From positions 310,001 to 374,000 of the forward strand of contig OY723275.1 in the NCBI GenBank assembly GCA_963210315.1: a stretch of 64,000 nt of DNA. Direction: 5' to 3'. Source of the DNA: Rhynchopus euleeides (lineage: Eukaryota > Euglenozoa > Diplonemea > Diplonemida > Diplonemidae). Below, in pieces: positions 42,001 through 52,589 of the stretch; position 1 is the stretch's first letter; each line of letters opens with the position of its first letter. The notes below the pieces were generated by a model that was given only the letters and a program-made list of their open reading frames with translations, had not been told where the DNA came from and searched no databases. A program made the translations under genes and the position numbers.

Positions 42001-45000
42001 GGAGAAGGGGTTGGAGGTCAAGCTGGACAAGTGTGAGCTTATCGACCTCAACCGCCTCTCGAAGACCGAGCTTGAAGCGCAAGGGTTCCTTCTTCGCCTC
42101 CCTGATGAGACTGACAAGCCGGGAGTGGTGTACCGTGAGGGGGGCGATTTCACCCTCCTGGGCACGCCCATAGGGTCGCGAGAGTTCTGCGAGCGCTACA
42201 TGGACGAGAAGCTGGCTGAATTCGCGCCTTACCTTGAGGCGTTGGCGACGCTCGAAGACAGGCAAGTGGCCCTTGCTCTCCTCCGGCATTGCGAGGGTTT
42301 CGCGCGCCTGGTGTTCTACATGCGTGCACTGGGACATAGGGGTGCGACGGAATACCTGGCGAAGAGCGATGCGGCGGTCGAGAAGTGCCTGACTCGTATC
42401 CTCTGCCTGGCGGACGACACTCTCCCGGACGACGCCATGCGACAGGCGACGCTGCCGGTCCGGGTGGGTGGGCTCGGTATACGCCGTTCTACGGAGCACT
42501 GGCACGCCGCAGCGATGGCTTCCATGCAGAACGGGTATCTGTTATGTCGGGAGTTGGACAAGGAGTTCACCTGGGATACGGCGGCGTGGCACACCCTGAG
42601 CTCGGCCTACAACAACGACGTGAGCGAGGGGGATGCTGTGGATTCGGAGTCCCGCCCCACGGAGATGGTGAAACAGAAGGACCTCTCCCTGGCCATCATC
42701 GACGTTCACCACCGAGACTTGCACGAGCGGGCAGACGCCAGTGACAGAGCCAGGTACCGGTCCCTGTCACTCCCTCATGCAGGGGCCACGTATGCGGGCA
42801 AGCTGACGGAAGAGACGCGTGTCGGGGGAGAGGAAATGGTTGTGGTGACGCGGCACAGGCTGGGCATCTCCCTCTTCGAGCCAGACGCCAAGTGCGGCAG
42901 GTGTGGGCAAGAGATGGACACGCACGGCACCCACGCGCTGAACTGTAGGGTGGGGGGTGGGCCCACTCGGCGTCACGATGTCGTGCGGGACAGCCTGTAC
43001 AGGCTCGCGGTGGAAGCGGGTACGAGCCCCGAGATGGAGACGCTCCACATCCTTCCGGACTCCCAGGAGCGCCCCGGGGACATTGTCACTCGCCGGGTGT
43101 GGCCGCGGGTCATCGACGTGACGATCCGCAATCCCCTCGCGGCTTCCGTGGTCCAAGCTGCTGCGAGGTTTACTGGAGCGGCGGCGGCAGCGGGGGAGGC
43201 AGAGAAGAACAGGAGGTATCGTGATCCCTGCAGGAGATCTGGCCAGATTTTCGCGGCCTTTGCGATGGAGGCTTTCGGGGGTCTGGGGCCGTCGGCGCAC
43301 CAGGTTTTCGGCAAGCTGGGCCGCCTAGCAGCAGAACGGACGGGGCGAAGCAGGGTTCTGGTCACCCAGAGCCACGCCACCAGAGTGAGTAGCGCGTACA
43401 GCCACATCCTGGGTCGAACACTCCTTGAATGCGGCCCCATATCACCAGCAGCAGTGAGCCGGACGGCGTTGGCTACAGAGGCCGCGGCCCCCCTGAACCC
43501 GGACCACTTCATGCGGTTCTCGGTTGACTCGCGTGGGGAGGGGGAGGTGTTCATTGACCCTGATGAGGAGCGCCCTGTGCCCCAGGCGGACCCGGTCCCT
43601 CGGGCAGAGGCAGCACCGACATCTCCGTCCCCCTCTGTCGTCATCGAAAAGTGGAGAGACAAGCGAGGAGGGGCGCGAGTGGCTATTGAGGACCTGGCAG
43701 AGGGGCTTGGTAATGCTCTTACGATGCCAGAACAGGTCGCCGCCCTGGGTGGGTCAGTGGCGGAGGGGGCCCCAGCAACGTGGGTGGTGGCGGTGACGGC
43801 CGCGGCGTGTGACCTGGGGTTTGACATCGACGCTGACAAGCTTCTGCGCCTGGCGGTGGTGTGCGTCCGTCGAGCGCCCACACTCCGTCTGCTCCTCTCA
43901 GACCCCGACGAGTGGGCGGGGCGTATGCTGGCTTCCGGGGGTGGCGAAGACGTGGACCAGGTGGCCCTCCGTGGGGTGGCGGTGGCCCTCGACGTCCACG
44001 CTGTGGTTTTTAGAGACAACCTCCCCCCTCTTCTCGTGGCCCCAGGTGAACCATGCCAAGCGCTTTTTGTGGGCGGCGTGGACGGGGGGTTCAAGCCGGT
44101 CACGGTGCCGGACCAGGTGGTGGAACAGGTCACATACACGAAGTGTGTGGAGGTCGAGGTGCCGCAGGGCCCGGTTATCCCGGGGCGCGTGGATGTGTCG
44201 GGGTCACCGGGTTGCTGTCAGTTCTGTGCGTCGCTCTTCACCACGGCCGTGCACCATGGGGAGTGTGGTCACTGCTCGAGGATGGTGTGCCCGACCTGCT
44301 GTGAGCTGGGCGAAGACGACACCAGGTGCGTCTGCACGCCACTACCTCTGCCACGCGAGGACCAAGGGGTGGCCCCTCATCCGCCGGGGCAAGCGGAGCC
44401 CCCTCCTCCGCCCCCGGCGAGCACCGCACTGACAAAGGCTTTGCTGGAGGGCCGGGCCCCAGGGGGAGGGGACGGTCTGTCCAGGCTGCAACGGTCTTTG
44501 GGGATGCAGGAGTGCACGGGGTTCCGTTTCACACCAGGCGACTGCTTCTTCGATGCGGCGGCTTTCATTATGGGAGGCTCGGCGGCGGGCATGCGGAGGC
44601 TAGCCGTCCAGGCGGTGCTACGTGACCCAGGCCTTTGTGCTCGGGCCGAGCCGAACAGCGAGTCCTGGGCTGCGGCCATGCGAGTCGAGGGTAGCCGGGA
44701 CGAGGCTTCTTGGGCGGACCAGGTAGCAGTACATGGACTTGCGCTGGGGTCGGGGTGGGCTGTGGTGGTCCTATCTGATCAAGCGCCCCCCACGGTCCAC
44801 CGCCCCCGGGTGAAGCCTTTCGTCGGAGTGCTTGGAGTCAAGCATCAGGGAAAGCACTACACCCCCCTTTTGGTGCCCCCACCTCTGGCGGAGGCAGTGT
44901 CTGCCCTCGCCCCCTCGCCGGTGTTGGGGCGGACTGGCTGTCCAGGGGGGGAGCAGGGCCTCCCCATGTGCCAGGTGCCGTCCCAGCCGTCGCGCCGCCG

Positions 45001-45652
45001 CTTTTACTGTGCCCGCTGTGCAGAGGCGGTGGATACCGCAGTCGAACACTGGCGTTGTTTCGGTTGCGATTGCAGGGCGTGTGGGGAATGCGTGGAGCAG
45101 GGGGAGACCTGTATGGATCTGGGGCCTCGGGACGCGGAGGAGCCGCCTGCGAGGGTCCCGCAGCCGCAGGACCAGGGTGATCCCCCTCGACGAGAAGGTG
45201 ATCCCCCTCCTGCACCCACCGGCGCCCCGGCCACCGGCCGCTCCGACCCGACCGCCACCGAGGAAGGCTCCAACCCTGCGCAAGCACCAGCCACCTCGAT
45301 GTCGTCGCAGCCGAAGCGGAAGCGGGAGTCGGCATCGCCGCAGCGTGGTCAGGAGATGGATGAGGACGACGGGGCCACGACGGTGGGGGAGTGGGAGGAG
45401 CAGTTCTGCCCCGACGTGCACCGACCGCAGGAGGAGCAGGAGGCGGCGCTCCGGGCCATTCAGGCTTGGTGGGCCGAGTTGGGGGATGACAAGGCCTCAC
45501 AGGCGGAGGCGTACAACGTGGTCTGTTGTCGTCTGAGGGCGCGGGCAGGCAAGCGGGCGCGGGCGAGCCGGCCAGGGGCGCGGGGGTCTTCGCAGCGGAG
45601 TTCCCAGGGGTCCCAGAGCCAGGGGAGTAGGGCCGCCAGGGGAGCGAGATAG
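39020..45652 (+). CDS. giant retrotransposon polyprotein: OTU, RT, RLE, OTU-like modules
   Basis: 2210 aa, unbroken. The first 279 residues are Arg/Pro/Ser-rich and may be leader; the in-frame ATG at 39857 (MDGRDWADVD) starts just before the first domain. Order: OTU-type cysteine protease (GDCGYWAL, Cys codon 39941; GDHYEQV as His partner); C-x4-C...H-x3-H finger (CPHDSC ... HLNKH) and CVRC-CLAC pair; RT (GSAGGQVGLRPDH, VRPIACGETLRRLTAK, IDFKNAFNSV, GVQQGDPLGPLL, FYLDDG with YLDD at 41924-41935); CCHC knuckle CGRCGQEMDTHGTHALNC; restriction-like endonuclease (RRHDVVRDSL ... RPGDIVTRR ... VIDVTI); a degenerate OTU-like unit (about 43640-44110) without the GDC; a Cys-rich finger (CQFC-CGHC-CPTCC); a second complete OTU (TPGDCFFDAAAF at 44533-, GKHYTPL); a RING-like Cys/His finger (CARC-HWRC-CDCRACGEC). 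RLE plus C-terminal knuckle places it with CRE/R2/NeSL-type elements. Confidence 0.88.
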   Translation: MTMLGLLAAVIAACWAAVTAASWAKPARRRRRGRWRARRRGRLTALLGRRSRRAGRVVPCAVLLAGRNDAHRARQWLRARSLGAHPETRGGTHRRVVDSHARGLPRSQSSTGRADRRATRGTPTGAPTADREGGVVGAGPFPSGVSSCCAVFPEFLLSLPVYLVPFRPPIPRPTPPSPPPPPPTSPPPPPPPGASTRGILRWGAALRWVVRKCGEWKGPRTPLLFIKTGVQIVWRARGMPSWAWGPGGQEGQVAVRGSGAEPVHLLPGDLRGGAEEDSAMDGRDWADVDSTLRLLHASRIPNSATGDCGYWALGFEAEVIGARRADLAKSAKSRPELVAFFGGAKEAFLAYANAIGEDGWMDHLTLQLAARLWDLHIVVIQPGAHRVVAIRPRSVKDRDLLKRTRVIALAGDHYEQVDIPRGQLLDLIRMAHPAFLTTESVGEQVITTPEGMDAATVEAKLVQRATDKVYCPHDSCRTSLMQCGVPILRGSMLGHLNKHAARGETVTPSVLRAIGYRECVRCENVIALKYTACLACRHRLEPEPEAVPAGEGVQAKALPGLEAVRAEHIKVWESVPHHLVASWTRTFAGLLREVAAHNTVQAWTALLLAPSVLLRGARMGDRMEGTIRDRLRTFDRWAKGDFNLLWVEACEKKAQPPKVGGPPRPGEMERRVAKYARQNRMSAAHKSLIPEVVAENTDSTRAALESKHPTGVPPHAREPAPATCRPFTPAEVMSALKTFPNGSAGGQVGLRPDHVRQAVECKDAAGAKPLAWLTQVVNLMASGRAPQEIMPILAGAKLTALKKSDGDVRPIACGETLRRLTAKLLSTRHKDAARRILMKGKQVGVAVQRGLEAGVAVVAQWAERAKATAAGGGPRDAVVLKIDFKNAFNSVHREAFLEVVERDIPGLLPFAQWCYGSPSTLSYSGHVFQSTCGVQQGDPLGPLLFSLAIKELAEMLVGHFAGCGGSVFYLDDGVLMGPAGVVKEALDFVVKWSKEKGLEVKLDKCELIDLNRLSKTELEAQGFLLRLPDETDKPGVVYREGGDFTLLGTPIGSREFCERYMDEKLAEFAPYLEALATLEDRQVALALLRHCEGFARLVFYMRALGHRGATEYLAKSDAAVEKCLTRILCLADDTLPDDAMRQATLPVRVGGLGIRRSTEHWHAAAMASMQNGYLLCRELDKEFTWDTAAWHTLSSAYNNDVSEGDAVDSESRPTEMVKQKDLSLAIIDVHHRDLHERADASDRARYRSLSLPHAGATYAGKLTEETRVGGEEMVVVTRHRLGISLFEPDAKCGRCGQEMDTHGTHALNCRVGGGPTRRHDVVRDSLYRLAVEAGTSPEMETLHILPDSQERPGDIVTRRVWPRVIDVTIRNPLAASVVQAAARFTGAAAAAGEAEKNRRYRDPCRRSGQIFAAFAMEAFGGLGPSAHQVFGKLGRLAAERTGRSRVLVTQSHATRVSSAYSHILGRTLLECGPISPAAVSRTALATEAAAPLNPDHFMRFSVDSRGEGEVFIDPDEERPVPQADPVPRAEAAPTSPSPSVVIEKWRDKRGGARVAIEDLAEGLGNALTMPEQVAALGGSVAEGAPATWVVAVTAAACDLGFDIDADKLLRLAVVCVRRAPTLRLLLSDPDEWAGRMLASGGGEDVDQVALRGVAVALDVHAVVFRDNLPPLLVAPGEPCQALFVGGVDGGFKPVTVPDQVVEQVTYTKCVEVEVPQGPVIPGRVDVSGSPGCCQFCASLFTTAVHHGECGHCSRMVCPTCCELGEDDTRCVCTPLPLPREDQGVAPHPPGQAEPPPPPPASTALTKALLEGRAPGGGDGLSRLQRSLGMQECTGFRFTPGDCFFDAAAFIMGGSAAGMRRLAVQAVLRDPGLCARAEPNSESWAAAMRVEGSRDEASWADQVAVHGLALGSGWAVVVLSDQAPPTVHRPRVKPFVGVLGVKHQGKHYTPLLVPPPLAEAVSALAPSPVLGRTGCPGGEQGLPMCQVPSQPSRRRFYCARCAEAVDTAVEHWRCFGCDCRACGECVEQGETCMDLGPRDAEEPPARVPQPQDQGDPPRREGDPPPAPTGAPATGRSDPTATEEGSNPAQAPATSMSSQPKRKRESASPQRGQEMDEDDGATTVGEWEEQFCPDVHRPQEEQEAALRAIQAWWAELGDDKASQAEAYNVVCCRLRARAGKRARASRPGARGSSQRSSQGSQSQGSRAARGAR

Positions 45653-45972
45653 CCGTAGGTCGGCTCCCCCCCCCCCCCCCTCCCGTTCCCCACCCCCGTG
45701 CCCCCTTCCCCTTTCTTCCGGTGAATGCGCCAGCGGAGTCGGTCCACGCCCTCGCTGTCAGTCGCTTTCGCCTCTCCCCCCCTGCCCCCCCCCCCTTTAC
45801 CTCGCCCCCTTTTCCCCTCACCAGCGGGCTGCCCCTTGTGAATGGTAGACTTACCTACAGCCCCTTGTTCATGCCGCCAGCACGGAGCCCCACGCAGCTC
45901 AACCCCGGCCAGTGCGCGGTTTGTTTGCCCTAGAGCTTTGTTGTTTGTGTAGTTCATGTTACAGTGCTAAGA

Positions 45973-46065
45973 GCCCGTAGAAGCAAAAGTAGAACCTGCT
46001 GCGCTAGCCCCACCAAGCAGCCACAGTACGACAGGACGCGCGCAGGCACCGGGCCCCCTCTCCAG
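45973..46065 (+). repeat. SINE-like tail, second copy
   Basis: GTAGAAGCAAAAGTAGAACC to GGCACCGGGCCCCCTCTCCAG; partner of 15755-15860. About 80% identical by eye. Confidence 0.65.
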
Positions 46066-46262
46066 CTGGGCCAGGTAGGCCGAAATTTCGACATGTCGAA
46101 AAAAAAATTTTTTGGCCAAAAAAAAATTTTTTTTTTCGCCTGGCTCAACAGAATCTGGGGCTCACTGGGGTGCCACACTGAAAATTTTCGGAAAATTTTC
46201 GAATTTTTTTTCAGCCATTTTTGGTTAGCCAGGCCTGGGCCCAGCTGGGCCAGGTAGGCCGA
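46063..46262. repeat. repeat family E, third unit
   Basis: Same palindrome (TTTCGACATGTCGAAA) and the same order as 37735-37917, with one change in the AAAATTTTCGG stretch. Followed by GGGGGGCTTCGCCCCCCGGA as on the other side of the retrotransposon. Confidence 0.85.
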
Positions 46263-47493
46263 AATTTCGACATGTCGAAAAAAATTTTCCGGGGGGCTTC
46301 GCCCCCCGGACCCCCCATGTGGGGGGCTCCGCCCCCCACGCCCGGCGATTTTCCTGTCCCAAGTCCATAAGCCATTTTTTGACTTTTTCGGGCATCCATG
46401 GATGCCGTGGATGCATGCATGGATGCATCCACACCATCCCCGGCCCCACTGAGCTCTGTCCTCTTTCATGACTGACGGGTTCACAGCCCTGCCTCCACGC
46501 CCTGACTTCTGTGACCCGCATCCCACGTCTGAGGGAGAGTCTTCCGAGTGCAGTCACCGAGACCAGGCCGCTATCTTCAGTCGGTTTCTGATCTGTAGTT
46601 GGAATTACCGTCTGTCAAGTGCACGTGGTGACAATGACTGTGACCCTGTCCCCCCCGCACCCCCCCTGAAACACACCGTCACGGGTTTGTGGCAGGCTCC
46701 TTCCCCCCCCCCCCCCGCACCCCCCCCCCGTTTTCAATTGCGACCCGGTTCCCGGGTTGTGTAGTGGCCGTTTCGCAGCGACCGTCTTCTCATCAGGACG
46801 GCCGGTTTCCCTGACGCCGCGATCACCAGTGGTGCGACGTTCTTGAAGGAGGTACTTCATCCCCCCCCCCCCCCGCTCTGTTGCTTGGGTCTGGGCCTGA
46901 TCGAAGGATCTGGCTGTGTTGCTTCTTACTCTGTTGTGCCTGTCATCGAAGAACTGTGGGAGGTCGGAACCAAGGAGGAGGAACTGCTGGGACAGTGCTG
47001 CATACTCTCTTGATACACCTTGGTAAATCTGCGCTCCACTCGCGGTAACCCTAAACCTGGAAACAGGAGACGTCCATCTGGGAACAGATGATCTTGATCG
47101 TGTTACCCATCTTTGCTATGAGCTACGATCAGGTTTTTGTCGTCACATGGGCCCATGAGCCGTGGATCTACTGGTGTTGAAGGACAGGGTGCAGTTCTGG
47201 ACAATGCATGGTCTGAATCTAAGGGGCTGATGAACCCGTGGGTCTGATATGATGCAGTGCATGATGACTGTATGCAGCTTCACGGCTGATCTGGAAATCC
47301 AGATGGCGGGGAGGTCAAAAAAATGCAGATCTCTTTTTCCAGCCCCTGCTGTCCGTATGTGCAGGGGCGGTGCATCCAGATACACCGGGGGACCAGCCGT
47401 TTAATGAGCTGCCTGCTCCTCCTCTGTGCGTATTTCTCCTGTCCGTGGCGGCGAATGCGGCGAGGAACTGCGGATTGAGCCCCCCCCCCCCTA

Positions 47494-48641
47494 GGGGGGG
47501 TCAAATGGGGGTGACAAACACGATTTTTCAAAAAACCGGCGCAGAGGCCCCAAAGCCCCCGTAAACCCTCCAAACCCCCCCAGATCGGTCCGGAAACCCA
47601 TCGAACCCCACTTTTCCACCATTCCGGGCACCTCAGGTGCCCGAATTGGGGTACCTAAATTTTGTGCCACCGTTTGGTACCGGACAGTGCCACTGTGTGG
47701 GAGGTGGGAAAAGAAAATGGCCCAACACACCACATCTGAGGGTTGCAATGCATGTTGCTTGCCAACCACGTCATCCGGTGGGTGTCAGGCGCTATGTAGG
47801 TGGCATGAGCCAGGTCTTCGATGTGTTCTGGCTTGTATATGTACCTCCCTGCCTGCGGCACAGGCACTGCCTTTGTCCCCCACACCAGCCACAGAGAGCG
47901 TATTGTACTCGGTCCACGGTTGCTGATTCATTGTGATGCGTTGTATCCTCGAGTGAACGTCACACACTAGTGGCACCACCACCCGCCATCCGAGAGCTGT
48001 ATTGACTTTGCGCGCTTCCGTTGCATTCACCTCGCCACGCATATTGCACCGTTCAGTACCAGTGCTCTTGGGTCAGGCAAAGTAGACCGCAGCAACTACC
48101 AATTCTGGCACAATGGGTACCACGACAGCGCACTTCGTGTGTTCCCGGAATGTACAGCTCGTGTTGCAACAGTCGTTGTCAACACATCCCGGTTGTGGAG
48201 CACTGCTGCACAGGAATCACACGACCATCTGGACTTGTTCCGTACCTACAGGCAGCCTCCCGGTGCATGGTGGCAGGGAGGTACATATACAAGCCAGAAC
48301 TCATCGAAGACCTGGCTAATGCCACCTACATAGCGCCTGACACCCACCGGATGACGTGGTTGGCAAGCAACATGCATTGCAACCCTCAGATGTGGTGTGT
48401 TGGGGCATTTTCTTTTCCAACCTCCCACACAGTGGCACTGTCCGGTACCAAACGGTGGCACAAAATTTAGGTACCCCAATTCGGGCACCTGAGGTGCCCG
48501 GAATGGTGGAAAAGTGGGGTTCGATGGGTTTCCGGACCGATCTGGGGGGGTTTGGAGGGTTTACGGGGGCTTTGGGGCCTCTGCGCCGGTTTTTTGAAAA
48601 ATCGTGTTTGTCCACGTAAAAGGGGGGCATTTGACCCCCCC
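47494..48641. mobile_element. foldback element FB, copy 2 (intact)
   Basis: 1148 bp between TA dinucleotides (47492-47493, 48642-48643). Arms 47494-47858 and about 48275-48641. Differs from copy 1 by scattered substitutions (for example TATATATACC against TATATGTACC in the arm). Both arms carry some of the same changes (GTACGG to GTCCGG near 47684 and 48443), which suggests conversion between arms. Confidence 0.88.
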
Positions 48642-49460
48642 TACCCCCCCCCCCCCCCGTCGGCAGGGGCGGAGCGTGGGCAGGCTGACGGGGCAAGGCT
48701 GTGGCCGTTGAGCCATCGCTCTGGGAGGTCAGCAAAACCTGGAGGAGTATGTGCCACCCCCGGCCGGGGCGCACTCGCACCCGCTGCACACCCGCAGCAA
48801 GATGAGTTGCGGTACCCCGCACAGGTGTTCGAGTGGGCTGCCATGGTCCTGCTCACGACGACCTGCAGGTCACCCGTCCCTGTCGTGCAGGCAGTGCCAG
48901 GAGGTGGTGGCCTCGTCAATCTAGCAGTGTTTGAGTTGACCGGGATGAGGCACTCCACTCTGGGTCTGCTGTTTGTGATGTACAAGCAACAAGCAGGTCT
49001 GACTGGAGTGGCCCTCCTCAACGGGCACACTGGCATCTGTGCAGCAGCACTATCCCACCCCCGGAACGCCCCGCGTAACACCGGTGGGAAGGACATTGTT
49101 CCTGGGCATCTAGAGGAGGACCCGGGCCGTTCGTTGTATTCTTCACAGTCGCAGCCTCCGGCTTGTCGTTGTTCGTCAGCGTTGCGCCCACCCAGCCTGT
49201 GCAGAGAACTTGTGCCGTCTTCAACAGTAACTTTTGGCCGACAATTTTTGGGGCATTTTTTCACCAAACAAATTCTCTCTGCTGGCCAAGTCGAAGACTC
49301 GTTTGGGGACTTTTGGTGTCCCCAATTTTTCAATTTTCGAAAAATATGCTCACTTTGCTAAACTGGACCCAACTCCCCACACTCTTTTTTTAGCGAAAAA
49401 CAGCAAATTTCGGCCGATTTTTTCTCATTTTTTTTCATTTTTTTTCACCGACTTTTCCAT
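48642..49460 (-). repeat. diverged relative of element D
   Basis: 49240-49400, read inverted, matches the left end of element D (GAAGACTCGTTTGGGGACTTTTGGTGTCCCC... to ACTCCCCACACTCTTTTTT) with many changes. The 48660-49230 part shares CACCCGTCCCTGTCGTGCAGGCAGTG-type phrases with 14290-14330. No intact terminal GGGGGTCTTCGCT is present. Confidence 0.55.
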
Positions 49461-50492
49461 ACCCCCTCGAGCTGTGATTACGCCTCACAACAGGAAATAG
49501 GGGGCGTCGCTCTCAGTGAAGGACCAACACACCCACATTGTGAGTGGATGCGCTCACCTTCCTCCACTGCTCAGCTGAAGAACCACCCCTCTGCAACAGT
49601 AGTCTTTGGTGGGCGTCTAGACTATAAACCCCTGACACATCACCCCCAGCGCGAAAAATATGTGGGGTGGGGCAGGTGACAACAGCAAACATACTCGTGG
49701 AACGACCGTGGCAGGAATGAAAGAAACATGGCCCTGACCCCACAGCCTGCGGGGGTCGGCGTTTCCTCAAGCGAGGTGGGGGTTGGCGCCCTCAACGAAA
49801 GCGAAGTCCGGATACAAGGGGCTGGGGGGCAGCGGTGAGCCAGTTTGGATGGCAACCCTGCTTCCCACCCATGTGCCTCGCGGTTCAGACAAATACCAGA
49901 AAACCGGCCGCAAAATAATTCACATCATTCGCGGTGTTCAGTTTCCCCCCACCGTCTCCCGGTGTTCCACACGCATGAGCACAATAGAAAAAACAATGCG
50001 GGGCGGGGGAGGCTGGGAAGGAGGCTGCCGCAACAGAAGCGGGTAGGAGCCGCCTTTGCACCCGATATCTGCAGGTTGCAAAAGGCGGCCCTCCCGGTAC
50101 CCATTCTGCCAGTGATGCCTGGGGGGACCAGCCAGGGGGTGCCTGGGGAGGAGGAGACCATCAGCGGCCTTGGGGTGGGGTGGTGGGATGGTGGGATAGG
50201 GGTGAATGCAGGTCGCGGTCAGTGTGCTTTATGGTTGGAACACCCTGCCCAGCAGATGCATTGGAAGGGCCGAACAGGGGTTGTTGAACACACTGCGCCT
50301 CAGGGCTGTGGGTGCCCTGTGAAGTAGGCACGAAGGTGGTACCCTAAAGCTTCAGCCACACGACTTGCTTTCAATAGTTCGCGACTAGGCGCCGCTTCGC
50401 GTTGTCTCCGAAGACATACTGTCGTAGGAAAAAAATGACAATACATCACAGATCGTGTTGACCCACGCAGATCAGACTTGACTGCGGATAAC
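49461..50492. other. gene-free region
   Basis: No coding region, repeat or RNA gene recognised. Confidence 0.55.
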
Positions 50493-51068
50493 TCACTCGT
50501 CCTTCACACACTCCGACCGGCCCAGCCTGTTCAGCTTGCAGGTCAACCCCGCGCTGCACCTTGTGAACATGCACTCGTTGACAACGCAGCACGACGGGCA
50601 GTCGGCCCCGGTGCACTGGATGTCGGGGTCGGGGATGCAGACATTCTCCACCCCGCACTGGCCGTTGGCGCCACCGCACGCAGACTTCCCCAGGCACACG
50701 TTGGTGGTCGGCTGCGGCAGCGGCACCAGGGGCGGGGGCGGCAGCAGGTTCCACTGGCACTGGCCCTCCACGCAGGCAAACCCGTCGGCAGGGGGGCAGT
50801 CGCAGATCGACACGGTGCTCGGCATGTCGCAGCTCAGCTTGCCGCCGAGGGAGCGCAGGAAGTCCAGGAGGACGGTGTTGGCATCGGTACGCACCACAGG
50901 GTTGCGGGTGCAGCCGCAGCCCAGAGGCAGAACCTGCCCGCACTCGCTGGCCACAGTGCACGACCGGATGCGGGTGTACTCCCTCTCGTAGGTCGACTTC
51001 ACAATCTCACACACACGAGCGTCAGCCGCAACAAGCAGCCCGGCAACCAGCAGCATGCGCATCATCAT
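50493..51068 (-). CDS. small secreted cysteine-rich protein, unknown
   Basis: 191 aa from ATG 51068 (MMMRMLLVAGLLVAADA, a clear signal peptide; three Met codons in a row leave the exact start open). The mature part has about 24 cysteines in two blocks joined by a Pro-rich linker (LLPPPPLVPLPQPTT): SCTVASECGQVLPLGCGCTRN...CDCPPADGFACVEGQC, then CLGKSACGGANGQCGVENVC...CTGADCPSCCVVNECMFTRCSAGLTC. The C-xx-xxC-xNxC spacing recalls EGF- or dickkopf-like small disulfide folds, but no family is assigned. Probably extracellular. Third secreted Cys-rich gene on the minus strand in 17 kb. Confidence 0.82.
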   Translation of the reverse strand: MMMRMLLVAGLLVAADARVCEIVKSTYEREYTRIRSCTVASECGQVLPLGCGCTRNPVVRTDANTVLLDFLRSLGGKLSCDMPSTVSICDCPPADGFACVEGQCQWNLLPPPPLVPLPQPTTNVCLGKSACGGANGQCGVENVCIPDPDIQCTGADCPSCCVVNECMFTRCSAGLTCKLNRLGRSECVKDE

Positions 51069-51790
51069 CTTGTGGCGAGGGTGTCAGAGCTCTGCTTGGT
51101 GTGGGGCGGGTGTGTGCTGTGTCACAGTGGAAGAGTCGCGTTGCCAGCGACTCGAAGAACCCGTGGCACTGTTGCTCGAAGGTCGCTCTGAACAGTCATG
51201 TGCTTGGACGGAACATCAACACGCAAACAAGCGAGACACCCGCTAACTGAGTGGGTTCGTGCGACAGCGGTTGGTTGCTGCTGATGATAACACAAATGAG
51301 CAACAAGACGACAAATGTCCGCTTGGGTGTGGGAGTGGGCATGAAAGGGGAGGGGGGGGGGGGTTCCTGACATTCAGGCAGTGTCACCGTGCTCTATCAG
51401 ACAACCCGGCAACAAAGTGTCAATCAAACAGTGCAGACATCACTTCGGTGTCACTGGTCCAACATAACCACGAGCTAGATAGAGTGGCGGGTTGTGCGGT
51501 GCTTCGTAAGGGCACGGCACCGTGGATGCGGGACACACTGACAGCGAGGGGGTGCGTCACAGGGTAAAAGGGGAGGGGGAAAGGGTCACGGAAAAGAGGA
51601 GTTAGACCGACGGTGCTTCGTTGGAGCACCGTGAGGAGAAAAAGGCAATGAAAATGGGAAAATGAACATCAATGTAGTGCACAGGGCAGAGGTGCCAAAA
51701 GTGGCACATCCTGCCGTAGGGCGACGGTGCAGCACGAGAGACTACTCGCGGAAAAGGACAAGCACACACCGCAACGTCCTGCAGGCAGCC
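51069..51790. other. gene-free spacer
   Basis: Between the secreted protein gene and the 3' end of polyubiquitin. No features beyond a G-run at about 51350. Confidence 0.55.

Positions 51791-52589
<799 letters not shown>

Larger units (their letters stand above)
38641..46065 (+). mobile_element. non-LTR retrotransposon with SL at its 5' edge
   Basis: Proposed extent from the SL block to the SINE-like tail at 45973-46065. It has a long GC-rich 5' leader (38696-39019), one giant ORF and a short 3' region (45653-46065); no LTRs. No target duplication could be identified: flanking family-E repeats occur on both sides (37545-37978, 46063-46262), as does the 38577-38625 / 46343-46391 segment, so it may have landed within such a composite repeat. 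Boundaries are inferred. Confidence 0.6.
45653..47493. other. gene-free region after the retrotransposon
   Basis: Poly-C tracts, the SINE-like tail (45973-46065), one family-E unit (46063-46262) and a GC hairpin block (46287-46340). The 46441-47493 part shows no gene. Confidence 0.6.

Noticed and set aside
44838..45821. 327-codon frame antisense to the retrotransposon C-terminus
   Set aside because: Pro/Ala/Gly-rich shadow; the plus frame holds the OTU and zinc motifs.
48641..49333. 230-codon minus frame
   Set aside because: Lies in a diverged element D relative and a poly-C tract; no protein-like segment or start context.
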